A DNA stretch of 64,000 nt from Amanita rubescens (GCA_015039365.1 WION01000260.1:1-64000), one strand, 5' to 3'. Positions 31,801 to 44,560 are shown, counted from the first letter of the stretch. Numbers and translations: made by a program. The notes: generated by a model from the sequence alone, not told the origin.

Positions 31801-34523
31801 CCCTTTCAACGTCACCAAAGGCCCGTATTCGATTATCCCGTCAACGTTCGAGTCGGAGGCTCTACTCCAAGTGATGTTTTATGCGATTTTCAACGTGCTG
31901 GAGATGACAGACGAGTCTGGGAACACCCCTCCTTCTGGTGAAGCCATCATGGGACAAGCTCTCCACCTCGTTATGCTGGCCCTCGTAGAACGCGCTCCGA
32001 TCTTTAGCCAGCTCGCGGCGATCAAGACGTTTGCTGAGGACAAGTGTTTGTTGGATGTGCTCTGCCATTTAGGAGCACCATGATAAGTTTGCGACGTATA
32101 AATCAACGACGGCTTGGGTTCTTGATACCATTTCGAAACATGCCCTCGGGGAAGTGTCCGCGCGTCGTCGTGTGGCTGAAAAGCCGCCCGCAGTGTCAGA
32201 TGCGGAGGACGCAAAGAAGCGCGCCGTAAAGGCGAGACAGGAAGCTATCATGCAAAAGATGAAAGCTCAGCAAGAGCATTTTGCAGTGATGTTTGACGAT
32301 ATTGGGGATGAAGACGACGAGATGGAGGAAGAAGCAGAGGAACTGGTGTCTTATGGCACGTGTATCGTCTGTCAGGAAGAATTGACGGCTAGCAAGGCGT
32401 TTCGGCGTGCTCGGGCTTGTACAGCCCAGTCGGATTTTGAGAAAGCAGCCAGAAGGGCACAACGGTTTCCTCGGCGAAGTGTTACAGACGGTTTCTTCAC
32501 TGGATCGACAGGCCCAGCCATCTTCGCAGGTGAACGCGTTCCCTCCGCCGGAGATGGAAACCAAGTCGGCGGTGTTACCCTCGTTTGACGTGTTTCCCTC
32601 TCCGCAGACTAAATTCGGTCTCCATTCGTCGATTTGTACGCATATGATGCATGTGGAGTGTTTCCAGGTGTATAATACCTCTATCCGGCAACGTCATCGA
32701 ACGCAAACGACACGGAATCATCCAGAGAATATACCCAGGAAGGAGTTTATCTGTCCGCTCTGTAGGAGTTTGGGAAACGTGATTCTTCCGTTATCTCAGC
32801 CGTCCAAGAACCAGCTGAGCACCGTCGCGTTTCCCGATTGGATCCGCGCGGCTGGGATTAGCATTCTCAAATCTAAACCGGATCCTCAACTCGAATTGTT
32901 GCAATCGCGGAACGGGACAGGTGAATTCGTGTTTTGGGGCGCGCAGGATATTGGGTATACCAATGCAATGCGGTTGAGCGAGCAGGCGGGGGAGGTGACG
33001 GATATGATGAAGATGGTCGACGCCGTCGCGTCGGTCTCCAAGATGTATTCGCAGCAGACGCGTCATTTGCGGGAACGTCCCGAGCCGGATCCGAGCGAGC
33101 GCGGAGCGGGGTTGTACCTCCCCGAAGAACTCGTAGGGTATACCATTAGCGTTATCGAGATGTCCTTGAGGGGGGTGGCGGCGCCCAACAATGGACTGGT
33201 GGTCGATAGTTTGACGGACGGACAGACGAAGATGATCCGCAGTCTGTTGTCGACGTTGGCTAGGTTGGCCGCGGTGAATTTTAAGAGGAGACAGGACGAA
33301 GGTCGGGAGGCGGTCAAACAGGCTATTATCAAGAGGTTGTTACCAGAGTGGAGTCGCACGTCTTTCACGTCCTTTTCCTATCCGCTTCTTCTTCGGGATC
33401 CGTTGGCTATCCTGGTCGAAACGGCTACTGTCTCCCCAGAAATCTTGAGACACGTCATGGTCCTCGCGTACTATGCTTGCCTCGCGCGTACGGTCATTGG
33501 AATGGTCTACATCCTCAACAAGGCGAGAAATAACACCAATTTGCCGAGTGCTAAAAGGACTCATGAAGCTCTTTTTGGAGATGTCCGGATGTTCTTCATG
33601 TCCGTCGTTCGCCATTCTCCTGTATTTGAGCATATGGCTACCGTTGCGTTTGAAACGTTTGGAGAGGCAAGGATCGAGAAACTGTTGTACGCGTATACGT
33701 TGCCGTTCCTACGGCGCGCGGCTATTCTCTGTCGATCGGTTCTTCCTGCCGCGTTCCCTACTCCCACACGTTCGGCTACCGCGGAGCAAACGGAATACCG
33801 CAGACTCCTCGACTTGTTGGGCATCCCACCTCTTTCTGACCTCCCCAACCAAGACACGCTGCAAAACGCACTTTCCGGCTGGTGTGCGCATTATGGTCAT
33901 TCTCAAGTCGTGTCGCAGCTTAATTGCGGTGTGACGCTGGAGTACCCTACGATCTATCGGTTGCCCAAGCTACCCCTGGCGCTTGACAATCTGTTTGCGG
34001 TGCCGAATAGTAAAGCGTTGTTGTGTCAACAGTGCCGGACCGTGCCCGGCGATGCTGCTATTTGTTTGGTGTGCGGCACGATATGTTGTATGCAGAGTAA
34101 TTGTTGTCAAGATTCCGATAACGAAAAGGGAGAGTGTAACATGCATACGCGGGAGTGAGTTTGTTCCGTTCTTGAGTTTGTAAATGCTCATCATTCTTAG
34201 GTGCGGAGGAATGATTGGTGTGTTTTTCCTCGTAAAGCGATGTTCGTTGTTGTATCTGTATGCTGGAAACGGAGCGTTCTTGCCGCCTCCTTATCTGGAT
34301 ATACATGGAGAGATTGATATATCCATGAGGTGTGTTTTTTGGGGGTTGACTGGTGTGATAGAACGTCTTTACTGATCTGCTTGGCAGGCGGGGCCGTCGA
34401 CAGTTCTTACACCCGGCGCGTTGGGAAGAGGTACGCAAGACGTGGCTTAACCATGGCTTACCCACCATTGTTGCGAGAAAATTGGAAAGCACGATAGATA
34501 CGGGAGGTTGGGAGACATTGTGA
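28857..34523 (+). CDS. UBR1: UBR1-type E3 ubiquitin ligase (N-recognin), two phase breaks
   Basis: Recognises N-degrons and ubiquitinates them with a RAD6-type E2. Exons: 28857-29218, 29268-31099, 31158-34154, 34201-34329 and 34388-34523, about 1,817 residues once two extra bases are ignored. The UBR box (GESCFRCRDCGLDESC...SGGCCDCGDQEAW) spans intron 1, whose donor is GC (CAG|GCTCGT). A ClpS-like domain (QYCVVLWNDDKHSFDDVI) is near residue 280. The RING-H2 region (GTCIVCQEEL...HVECF...FICPLCRSL) and the C-terminal autoinhibitory domain with zinc-binding CQQC/CLVC and YLYAGNGAFLPPPYLD follow. The frame slips by one base at about 32072 (CHL to EHHDKFATYK) and again at a T run near 32401 (ASKAF to GVLGLVQPSR). 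Conservation elsewhere is high. Confidence 0.9.
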
Positions 34524-34828
34524 GGATTTTGGTCATTCATGATACACGGTTTTCTGCTAGACGTTGCATTGCACAAGTTGTTTCAATACAATTGTACAGT
34601 ATTTCAAGTGTGTCCATAGGGTCGCTGCAGATTATATAAGTAGCATGTAGGCTTACGTTAGGTAAAAAAAAACCATCTGTTTTTTCAACGATGACTGACT
34701 ATCGACGACTAGGCTACCTAGAATTAATGAAGTGGCTTCTACTACAATGAAACTCTTTCCACGAACGTCTAAACCCTCGTCAATTTACCCCGGGATTCCC
34801 GTTCTCATTGATGTCGAGTTTTACATCA
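34524..34828. other. Intergenic between convergent genes
   Basis: Downstream of UBR1 and of the proline-rich gene. It contains an A run (34662-34670) but no coding signal. Confidence 0.5.
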
Positions 34829-36103
34829 TCAAACGCTGTGTCTTCGGTCTGGCAGGTCTGGAATTGGCTCAGGAGGCGGGGGGGTCGGCGCTTTTTCTGG
34901 TGCTTGGTTCATTTTCGCTTGCCTTTTTCTTCCCCGGCGGCTATTCGGGTTTGCACCCTGACCACCACCACCATTTGCAACCGGCGCTGTCTTTCCACCC
35001 TGGCGGCTAGATTTCGTAACTGGTCCTGCTCCGGTTCCTGGTTCAGTCTTGGGCGGGCCTGGTTTTTTCAGTTTATTTCTACCTGCGTTTGCATTTTGGC
35101 CGCTATTCGTAACGGGTTTTGGTTTGGATTTAACCACCCCTCCGTTATCATTTGCAGCCGTGGGCCCGGCATTGGGTTTTTTATTCGCCTTTCTACCCCC
35201 GCGGCCTACCTGTCACATCCACAGACTTTGTGTTTCCAGTAACAGGGGGCGTGGTAATTGGCACCAGCAGCAGGGCGACTAGCAGTCGCAGCTGCGGGAG
35301 GCTTGTTGCGTCCTGCTGCCTGCTGCTGCCAATTTCTGAAAGATATTCGCACCGCGTTGTGGAGCGCCAGGCGGGTGTCCACCAGTCTCGGGCTGCGGCG
35401 GCGGCTTTGGCTTGTTGCGTTCTGCTGCCTTTGCTGCCAATTTGTGAAAGAAAGTTCCACCGTGTTGTGGCGGCTGTACACCAATCTCGGGCTGGCTTGG
35501 CTTTAGGTCCTGCTTTTGCGATTGCTGTTGAGCCTTGCGCTCGTTTGTCTTCTGCTGGAAAAATGGCACCACAGACTTGCGGCTTTTCGAGTCCTTTGGA
35601 GGTGGTGGCGGTTTTATTTCAGGAAGTGTACCACGGTTGAGACTTAGAGTTCTGGGAGGTGGCGGACCAGTACTAGGAATGGACGTACGTCCACGGTGGA
35701 TAGGAAAACGATCTACACTGGCGGTATCATCGAATCCTGCTTTTTTGTTGTATGGTCCACCAGTCTCGGGCTGGCCTTTCGGTTCAGGGGAGGTAGGTTT
35801 CCATTCAGGCTTAGGGTGGACAGGAGAGCTTTTTGTACTCGCGATTTCGGTACCGGGGGAGGAAGGTCGGCTAGCATGACCCGGGTCACTCGCGGCATCA
35901 TCGAGTCCTGCAGTGCTGAGGGTAGGTCGCCTATAACCGCCACTCGCGCTATCACCGCTACGAATTGCAATCACGGGGAAGGAACGACGCTGTGATCGGC
36001 TACTGGGAATGAACAGGGAGGAGGTGGTGTCGAAAAGACTAGTAGATGCTGCGGCGGAAGTGCCAGAGATTGTAACACAGAGCAGAGCATATAAGAATAA
36101 CAT
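34829..36103 (-). CDS. Secreted Pro/Lys/Ser-rich low-complexity protein, frame uncertain at the 3' part
   Basis: Starts at 36103 with a signal peptide (MLFLYALLCVTISGTSAAAS) and continues as a low-complexity protein with PPPPRTLSLNRG, PPPPPKDSKSRK and two related units, GTFFHKLAAKAAERNKPKPP and GANIFQKLAAAG. That frame closes at 35279. Neighbouring frames carry the likely continuation: AAAGRNKPPAAATASRP, then a Gly/Lys/Pro-rich part (KLKKPGPPKTEPGTGAGPV) to the stop at 34829. A one-base slip in a GCA/GGC repeat near 35330 would join the first two. I recognise no enzyme domain. It could be an intrinsically disordered secreted or cell-wall protein. Confidence 0.5.
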
Positions 36104-36889
36104 ATTGAATAACTGTCGTGAACAACCATCCCATGGATGTTGGTATGGAGCACAAACTTAAGAGTAAAGAGGATAACTCACGGAGTGACTTGGAGACCAG
36201 CTCGAGGGACAGGAGGAAAAAGAAGAGATCTTATGGGAGGCAAGCAATGCAGACCGAGAAGCCCTTTCGTCGTGATCGCCACAATCATGATCATGATCAT
36301 CAAATTCGTTTGGCAGATCGCAGGCCACTAGTATGTAGCCCCTCAATCGCTAAATTCCCAACACTTGCACAGCTTCCGAGTAGAGTCGAATCTGTTATGT
36401 ATGTACACTGCTAATGAACTCGTCAGCGGCTTCTAAACTTTGGACAACAGGTTAGTTGCCGGCGTGCCTTGACCGGCAGGATAATTATCTGGAGTCCGAA
36501 GTTCGAACGTCCCACACAGTTAGGTTATATTACCCCATTTGCATATGTTAGAACATCAGCTTGCTCGAGCGTTGCCATGAATAAGCGTACTTCGGAACAA
36601 ATATGACAGTGACCATATAAGTAAAACGAGACGAAATGGACCATATCCTTACTGGGTTTCAACTCGGCGGAAAGGGACGTCACCAGCGAACAGACTGCGG
36701 AAACAGTATTTTTTATTTTTTATTTCTTATCCTTTATTCATTCTCAGTAGGAGCGGTCAGAACATTGAATATCGTATTCATGAGAATCATTCTCTTCAAG
36801 GACCAGAGTGCGACAGTCCCTATAACTTACAGTGACAACCCCAGAAACGATATTGCAGAAGACCCTAAGTTAGTTAGCGGTTTCTCGCG
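36104..36889. other. Intergenic, divergent promoter region
   Basis: Separates the proline-rich gene from the kinase-like gene. Short frames (for example 36118-36414) show no family resemblance. CATGATCATGATCAT repeats lie at 36287-36301. Confidence 0.5.
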
Positions 36890-37928
36890 ATGGCTGTTGG
36901 GTTCGAGTACTATTTTCCATCAGCAGCTATCCTAGACTAACTTGATTTATTTAAGCACTTCCCCGCCCACTGGATGTCCTTATACCGTCGGTACTACCCT
37001 CACCCTCCAGTCTCTTTCGCATTCGGGATCCTCCTCTCCCACGAAAATATTTACAGTCAATATCGAGAACGCGTACATACCGTTCACTCAAAGCCAAGTC
37101 TTAAAAGTCAAATTGAATAACTTGACTCCTGGCGATCCAGAGTACGCAGTTCTAAAACTCTTTGATCGCCGTTTCTTTGAGCGCCCTTCGCATCCGTGGG
37201 ATCAATCAAAAGAGGATGCACTCCTTCAGTTTCTAGCTGATGTCGGAACCGGAGAGCGCAAAGACGACTACGATGGAAAGGACTCGGACGATTATGAGGA
37301 TTGGGATTGGGAGAGGAAGTACAGAGTTGTGAATCAAGAACTATTTCAAAACGAGGCAACCGTCTACGAACATCTCCGCTCTCTTCATGGCTCCGTCATT
37401 CCGCGATGCTATGCGTTGGTCCATGTCCAGAATACCACTCTTGTTCCTGGATTCCTTGGTGAGGTTCCGGGCCTATTACTAGAATATATCGAAGGACACA
37501 CAATGGACGAACTCGAAGTTGGGATCAACATCTCCCAGGATGACGCACATCAAGCAGGCTCACAGGCATTTGATATCATGCACCGTCTCCGCGAACACAA
37601 TGTCATCCACTTTGACCTTCGTCTTGCCAACTTTATTGTGAGCATCACGCGCCCACTACGTGTGGCCGTCATAGATTTTGCTCTTTCGCGGATCCGTGAC
37701 GAGGACGAGACGGACGAAGGGTGGCAGGAGGAAGTGCGTTTGGAGGACGAGCTGCATGGAATGCGACTGATACTGCACCGGAAGCGGTTCCGCGACAGAA
37801 CCCCCCAACCACCGGCAGAAGGTTTCGCAGGTTACATGAACTTTAACAGGATCATTGAAAAAAAGAGACCGGACTGGCGTAGCAGGCATTACGAACCAAT
37901 TTTCAGGGAAGGGGGCATTTGGAAATGA
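36890..37928 (+). CDS. Protein-kinase-like protein with an altered DFG motif
   Basis: Exons 36890-36906 and 36956-37928 (intron GTACTA...TTTAAG with a CTAAC branch) give 329 residues. Kinase-fold landmarks: a VAIK-like lysine in YAVLKLFDRRF, a helix-C-like glutamate in LFQNEATVYEHL, hinge LLLEYIEGHTMDEL, catalytic loop HFDLRLANF and metal-binding loop IDFALSRI, where Ala replaces the DFG glycine. Such short, single-domain kinase-like genes are common in Agaricomycetes. The tiny first exon is chosen because it supplies a start codon and the right phase; another upstream exon is possible. Catalytic activity is uncertain. Confidence 0.65.
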
Positions 37929-38574
37929 TCGATGATGGTAACAAGGAGTATCATCATGCAGCATGGAAGCTGAAGGCTTGATATTGTGCGTGTCTTTCTC
38001 TAGCTGGACTTTCACCCAACCTGACTGACAAATTCACAGTGTAATGCATTGCGCCGTATTTTTCAACTTACAACACATTGATGAACAAACGATCTACGAC
38101 GGCAACGAACCTTGACTACCAGGGATACCCCTTGAAAGAAGTAATCCCCACTAGACCAGAGTGCAACGGGATGTTCCGACGCTGCATCTTGTTATAGATA
38201 GCCTTTCGTCGACCTGAAATAGCTTCATTCTCACATTATCTCCATTCTGTCATGGCCAAGGAGCCAAAGTCCAAAACCGTCTTTCAGATTTCGCTCAACT
38301 CACTTGCGCTTCTTGTTTCCCAAAACACTGTTCTGCAACCCGCCGCAGACGTCCAACCCTCTGGCCATCGCTGGCCTTGGGAAGATCCTTGACGCGGTTG
38401 ATATGAACGCCTCTCAGGTTCTGTATGTCCAATGCTGCCCCCGTGCCGATCTTGTGGCTCTGACGGGCCCGTATGTCCGACGGGCATCACCTTTCGTCCA
38501 ACCGAGTCCCACGTCCGCCTGCTTTCATCTCGATCCACTGTTCCCAAGCACCTACTACGATCCACCAAGGTGCA
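37929..38574. other. Intergenic with the first copy of a ~90-bp repeat
   Basis: Bases 38029-38118 recur at 39827-39913 (see repeat). A 46-codon plus-strand frame from ATG 38251 has no known relative. Confidence 0.5.
38029..38118. repeat. Direct repeat, left copy
   Basis: Shares ATTCACAGTGTAATGCATT, CGCCGTATTTTTCAACTTAC and GATGAACAAACGATCTACGA with 39827-39913. Each copy lies just 3' of a kinase-fold gene. Confidence 0.75.
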
Positions 38575-39668
38575 ATGGCGAATGCCATTGCGGCTTCGAT
38601 TGCAAAACTATCTAAGGTCCAGATAGCGACCTTCTTTTCCGACAACGCCCCGGCGACGCAGAAACTATGCGACGAAGAGGCTGAACGACTTATGGACATG
38701 CCTGTCCACCCAGCATCCGTACAAGGTGGAACCAGCTACACCGTCGTGTCCGACGATGACACTTGCGTCGTCCAGTTCCGTTCCGGTAGCTCTGCCCTAG
38801 ATATGTCTTTTCTAGAGTGCGTCGAGCAAGCCTACGAAGGATTCATCCCACGTCACAAGTTTGTCGCCAACGTCGGCGAGCTCCACGTCTACATGATGGG
38901 CAACGTGGGCGGGATCTCGATGTATCTTGCCCGTGGCGAGCTGCACAAGGACAACTTCCGCCTTCTTCGGCGAACGCTTCCAGACTTTGCCAGGTATGTC
39001 GTCGCCCACCAACGTCCCCCACGTCCCCTCCACCCACGTTAAGGAATTCGCGCAGCTGACTTTACCCACATAGGTTTTTCGCCTCGGCATGGCACAAGAC
39101 ACCAAGCTCGATGCAGTGTCCCGACCGCGCCACGCTGTATGACGAGTACTTGTCGGACCTCAAGGTGCTCCAGCAAGGGCTGCCCGAGCGCTTTCGCCCG
39201 ACGCTGGACTATCTCATCTCGAAGCTCCCGGGCCTCTTCAACAGCAGTTGGCGGCTGGTTCCCAACCACACCGACCTCTTAGAGAATAATATCCACGTGA
39301 GCACGGAGACGGGCCGTCTCGCGGGCATCTGCGACTGGAAGGACACTACTATTGGTCCTTTCGGCGTATCGCTCGGGGGTCTCGAGACCATGCTCGGGAT
39401 TCGGAGTATGAAGGAGAGCTGGGTCTACCGCGCCAACCAACAGGAGCTCCGGGACCTGTTCTGGGGGGCGTTTTACAAGGCCATGGGGGACGTCTCCGAG
39501 GAGCAAAAGGAGCTCATTGAAGTTGCGAGGCTGGTCGGCCTGTTCTTGGACAATGGCTTCCAGTGGATCGATGACCACACCAAGGTTCCCGCCAGTGAGG
39601 GGCATGATGGCTTGCGTTACCTCGAAGCGGTCACTCTGACACTCTGGGCGCAAACAGATAAGGATTAA
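38575..39668 (+). CDS. Aminoglycoside-phosphotransferase-like (APH family) protein
   Basis: Exons 38575-38993 and 39074-39668 join in phase to 337 residues. The nucleotide-binding N-lobe is divergent (TSYTVVSDDDTCVVQFRSGS). The C-lobe has the Brenner-type loop HTDLLENNIHV and the metal site GICDWKDTTIGPFGVSL, the usual APH/choline-kinase pattern (normally H-x-D-L-x3-N and I-D-W). Fungi carry many such genes without a known substrate. Relatives of this kind are often lineage-specific. It lies between two direct repeats and after another kinase-fold gene on the same strand. Confidence 0.75.
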
Positions 39669-39826
39669 TGGACTGGACTCATCGGTCTGGACAGCTAGTC
39701 TGGGGTTTCATCCAAGTCGAGAAATGCATTTATCATGTGGGTCTGTCGGATGGCGCCTCGGTGTCAAATGTACATAGATAGTATTGATGATCAACGGTCT
39801 CGTTTGGTATAACATCAGGTAGTATC

Positions 39827-39913
39827 AAATTCACAGTGTAATGCATTTCCGCCGTATTTTTCAACTTACACACGTCGATGAACAAACGATCTACGACGGC
39901 AACAAAGATCCTT
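39827..39913. repeat. Direct repeat, right copy
   Basis: Partner of 38029-38118, about 1.8 kb away in the same orientation, with scattered differences (for example ACACACGTCGATG against ACAACACATTGATG). Confidence 0.75.
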
Positions 39914-40031
39914 ACTACCGCCGACTCTGCAGTGTACAACCACCTGAACCCAGATCATTTCATTGAATCAAACTCCAGAATTGCATAATGAGAGGTACGA
40001 GTTAGAAATGTGCATGCAGAGTAAGGGCACC

Positions 40032-43000
40032 TCAAGCCTTTTTACACGACTTTTTGTGATCCTTCCAATTGGCCATTTGGCAACTGGGAGAGCAGTAAGA
40101 AACCTTCTTGCATGCCGAGCATAACAACAACTTCGGTTTCCCAGGATAGCCGCAGTTGGCACACATTTGGTCCCTACCAAAGGCATCGACGAAGAGGACC
40201 GTAAAGAGAGGGCTGATCGCGGCGCGCGTAACGTAGGGCGCAAAATCCTTCCAATTCTCCTTTTGGGCGAACGCGCCAATGTTTTTCCCCCGTCCGCAAC
40301 TGCACAGCGGAGATTGACGAAACTCTTCAGAGACGGGGATGCCTCTTGATAGATACTCGCAATCTGCAGTATGTGTCCACTTGCGGCACCGTTCGGTGAA
40401 TGCGGGGAGAAGATGCTTCCACGCCTTGACTTCATCGGCATTCATCTTCACCTCGCCTACCTGTCCAGTGAGGGTAAGGAACGAGAGTTCTTTGGACAGA
40501 GGAAGGACGCAGGCATCTATTACTACTGTATGAGATGCCAAGTCCAGGCATACACCGTTGATGAAGATCAAGGTGTCGATACCACCGTGCTCGGGATCCG
40601 ATAGACTGACGATAGAATTTCCCAAGTCACTGACAAGGGCAAACAGGTATTGAATGGTCTGCTTCATGCGTGTGATAATGTCAAGATCAGATGCCTTGAC
40701 TCTACCTGCGTTTTCATCCATACAGAGGCGACGCTCACGATCACTATAACACGTGTTGATATGGGCCGGCAAAAAGGAAAGTCTGTTTGAGGAGGAGAGA
40801 TCAAGTACGGGGAGTCGGTCCAGGTCTACGTAGTGGATATTCCATAGACTGAAAGTCGTATTTTGTTGTATGGGGAACCGCTTGAGCGACATTCCAAGGT
40901 TATCTAGAGGCCCTGATATCTTTACGTCAATCTGTAATAGGTTTAAGCCGATTTGTCAATGACGAAATACACGTGCGCCTACTTCGATGTAAGAGGACTT
41001 CCTCGCAATTCGGGTATTAGAATCTATTGAATTGACGGGGAACGGGTATGCGATGGTCTGCAAATGGCTTCCGACAGAGATTTGCATGGCTTGAGGTGAT
41101 ATTTGGTCAATGGAAACATCATTCCCATTAGCCAAGGAATCCTTCGCCTTCAGGTCATTGATGTTCGCGCGTCCCGTGAGGAAGGCTACTTTCCGACCGG
41201 TGCTGTCCAAAGTGACTTTGACCGGGTCGTACAAGGGTTGCTTTTCTTGAGCCGCGAGGCGGGCGAATGAGATACTCCGTAGCTTTTCGAGTTCACCAGG
41301 ATTTCCAGGCCGGTCCCGAGTAATATGAACATGCCTTCGATCAGTAAGTTCCGCTGAGAACAAGGTCAAATAGGGCCCCAAGACTTGAGAAAGGTTCGCC
41401 ACCACTTTCGGACTGCTCTGAACCGATAAAGCTACTTTCTGCGGTCCATTGACAGCTAATATCCAAGTAGGAACATAGAAAGTGCAAACGGCAGGAGACG
41501 AGCCTCGAATTCCCTTAACATCTTCGTCAAAAGTAACCTTGGGTTCCTCAGAGGAATCTTTGCTATAGGCGGCCTTCATTTCGCCCCAGAATGATTGGTA
41601 GTGCGGGAAAATGTTATGAGCGGAGGGCGCCATGAGGCAACACTGTAGAACGGGATTCCAAATCTGTTCCCTGCCGAGTACATTAAAACTTTTCCTCGGG
41701 ACTTGGAAACTTATGCAAACGACGGGAGGTACATTTCTCCACTCCTTGAAGGGACCATCCTTACTGTTTGCAACGAAATCGGGCGAAAATGTGGGGAAAC
41801 TGTATACGCCAAGAATGTGAAGGCTACAGAGCAGGTCTTGAAAATTGTTGGATCCCAGAAGCAGCTTCTCATCGCCGGCAATAAGAACATGTAATTGGAG
41901 CATGACATCGTTCCAGTCGACATCGACTCTGTCTTTCACGAGCCGTAAAACATATGCAAGAGTGAACCTGCTGTAGTGGACTTCTGTTAACTTTCGGATT
42001 TGTCTCGACTGAAGGGCGGAATGAACGTTCTCATTGGCAAACATATTCAGGTAAAGACCATAGACGAAGTTCGCGAGTTGTCCTGCGTCAAGCTTTAAGC
42101 GTTGGTCGGATTCAGTGCTCTGCCCAATAGCCGTCGAGTCGGACAAAGCCCCGATCCTCCAGATGAAATGATAATTGTAAATCTGTTTCTGAGACCCAGC
42201 TATGAACGCCCTGACTATTTCGTAGACATAACAATGGCTTGTAAAGCTCGATATGTAAGAAACTGGAATCAGATCGAGAATGATGGACAACACAGACAGA
42301 TTGCCGCATAACGATTCGGGGAAATCGTCCCGAGCTACACCGTCGTCTTGATCATCGGAGTGGCTCGTATTGGTGTATATGACAGATGAAGGGCTCGTCT
42401 GCATTAAAGGCCGGCAGGGAACCAGAACGTTTAAGAACCCAATGGAGTCCGCAAGATTAGAGGTATCGATAACGTTGAACAGCAACGGCGCACGACTCGA
42501 AGCGCCCTCCTCATAATCCCCTCCATCTAGCTTTATCAAGGTAGCGGTCCAGGGCGCAACATACAATCCAGGATCGACAGAGCAGTTAGTCGCGCAATAA
42601 TGTAACGCGCGGCAGACTGCGATAGGGTCGCCAACCAAAAACCTGATTGCTAAGGGGGGTCCTTCCTTGATGCGCTTGTTAAAAGCAAGGCACCAGGATT
42701 TGAATTCTTCGACAGCGCCCTGGACGAGACCAGAGACAGAAACATCATTATTCGATTGTGAGCCGCTAATTGGCGCGAGAATCCTTGCAAGGTGGAAAGG
42801 TAGGATAGGGTCCGACCCGTAGCACAAAGGAAGGGTTTTCATCATGGCAGAGTATATGAACGTGGGGTTGACTTCATTCGCCTTGGCTACTTTGTCGGGT
42901 TCGTCAAACGTAACACCTGTCTTCCAATAATGATCAAAATGCTTTGACGTATTATCCTTCAACAATTCGCATTCGCTGCAAAGCGGGCCTGCAGAGCGGA

Positions 43001-43698
43001 CTGCAGACAAGCCAAGACCGATCTTAGGGCCAATACTATCCTGGGCGTAGATGGCCTTGCGGGACTCAGCGCGCAATGCATCCATTTCACCCTTTGAAAT
43101 GTTCTTTGTCTCGATATACAAAGTCCAGTGTTTGCGAATCGTAGAAAGTGAGTGTAGGGACGAAAACCGGAGGAAGGCGCCATATTTGCTGTTATGCCAC
43201 GTATCGATATCGGAGGATAGATCAACGAGGACCTGACATTGGTTCAACACCATATCAAGAGTCCCTTTGTCGATGGAGAAGTGATAGTAAAGATTCCACA
43301 TTGTCTGAAGGTGTTCGTCACTCCCTTCTGATGGAAGATCGGCGAGAAGCGTATAAAGCAAGATATCCCGAGCTAACAAAGGGTGAGCTCTCAATAGGAC
43401 ACTCAAGCGAAGAGGACGGACCTAATAGAGCCGGGTCTGTATCGCAACACGTGAAGTCGAGAGGCCTCGACGCTGAATAGAAGAATTAGCTGCGAAATCG
43501 CCAGACGTAAACGGAAGACCACTTACACGCGCCCAAATCGGCGTACACGGTGTACAATACGTTTCTAGCATCGCCGCAATCGAGCAACAAGATATCTGCA
43601 GAAGGTTCGGGCGGCAGCTCGCTTGTGAGACAGATGGCAGGTTTGTAGCGAAACGGAAAAAAGGCGGTATTCTTTGGTAGAAAGACGACATGTGCCAT
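40032..43698 (-). CDS. DUF4470 and MYND zinc-finger protein
   Basis: Exons on the minus strand are 43698-43527, 43472-43422, 43372-40983 and 40931-40032. All phases agree, giving 1,170 residues. The N-terminus is a DUF4470 domain (ADILLLDCGDARNVLYTVYA, SRPLDFTCCDTDPALLARDI). The long middle has no recognised domain. The C-terminus is a complete MYND finger (CANCGYPGKPKLLLCSACKK, then YCSPSCQMANWKDHKKSC) ending four residues later. This architecture is widespread in Agaricomycetes; MYND fingers usually bind proline-rich partners, and a nuclear or scaffold role is only inferred. Intact gene, the largest clean reading frame in the window. Confidence 0.85.
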
Positions 43699-43859
43699 TG
43701 CCTTTGTGGAAGTGAGGCGACGCGGAGAAAGAAATTGTTCAATGTGCAGCAGTTCTTATAGACGGCCACATGAGGTTCGACCCTGTTAGGTCCATTGTTA
43801 GCGGAGAGGCAGCCGAACACCATGAGGCAAAACATTCGATCAAGTGGCATAACGCCGTC

Positions 43860-44560
43860 TTACATAAGATAGTTAATTTCCAAATAGGTCACATATAATA
43901 TCTCTACATACCTGGCTACGCTAAAGCACCATGAACACCCTGCCATCTCGGGCGCCCGATGGGAATTCGGAATAAGTGTACTTTGAACTATCCGGCCGAA
44001 GTGACTGGGTGGAGGCGGAATCCTGGTTGGGTTCGGTGCCTTGGCATAATTACGTGAATGTTGGGCATGAGAGCTTCCCGAATCGACGAGGTTGAATGCG
44101 TCCGATGGTGGACCCCATGGAAATGCGATGAATGCGATATCGCCTTGGTAGCCTCCGACTCCCGTCAGGGCCTGGGGGCAGCAAGGGAGCATCAGATCCG
44201 AAATCAATGAGGAAAATGTGGGCATTTGTTGTGAGGACAAAGTTGTGCGGCTTGATATCCCTTGTACGTTGTATTCAGTGTTTAACGAGGAGAGACCGAA
44301 ATCGCGTGCCATACCTATGGACGAACTCTTTGAGAATGACGTAAATTGCGCTGACAATTTGCGGCGTCCACCATCTCAAATTTTCCTTGACCCGGAAGCG
44401 TAGCGAATCTGTTGCTGTAGTACGTGCTTGAGCTTTATGAATGCTTATAAAAACCTGATATACTCACAAGTCTTCCCTAATGACATTTTGACCATTAGGA
44501 GCAAGCGGTTGGTTCAAGAAAAGGGTAAGGTGTTGTTTGGGTCGGATCCATAAGACAGAC
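43860..44560 (-). pseudogene. Fragment of an IKS1-like Ser/Thr kinase
   Basis: The minus strand near 44400-44330 reads NLRWWTPQIVSAIYVILKEF, then VHR. A short intron follows (GTATGG...ACAAG) and then DIKPHNFVLTTNAHIFLIDF and GSDAPLLPPGPDGS near 44265-44165. This is the catalytic loop and DFG region of the IKS1 family. The continuation loses similarity within about 25 residues and stops (TAA near 44053). The N-lobe is absent; a short frame from ATG 44551 (MDPTQTTPYPFLEP) ends after 18 codons. I read it as a degraded gene piece. Confidence 0.65.
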
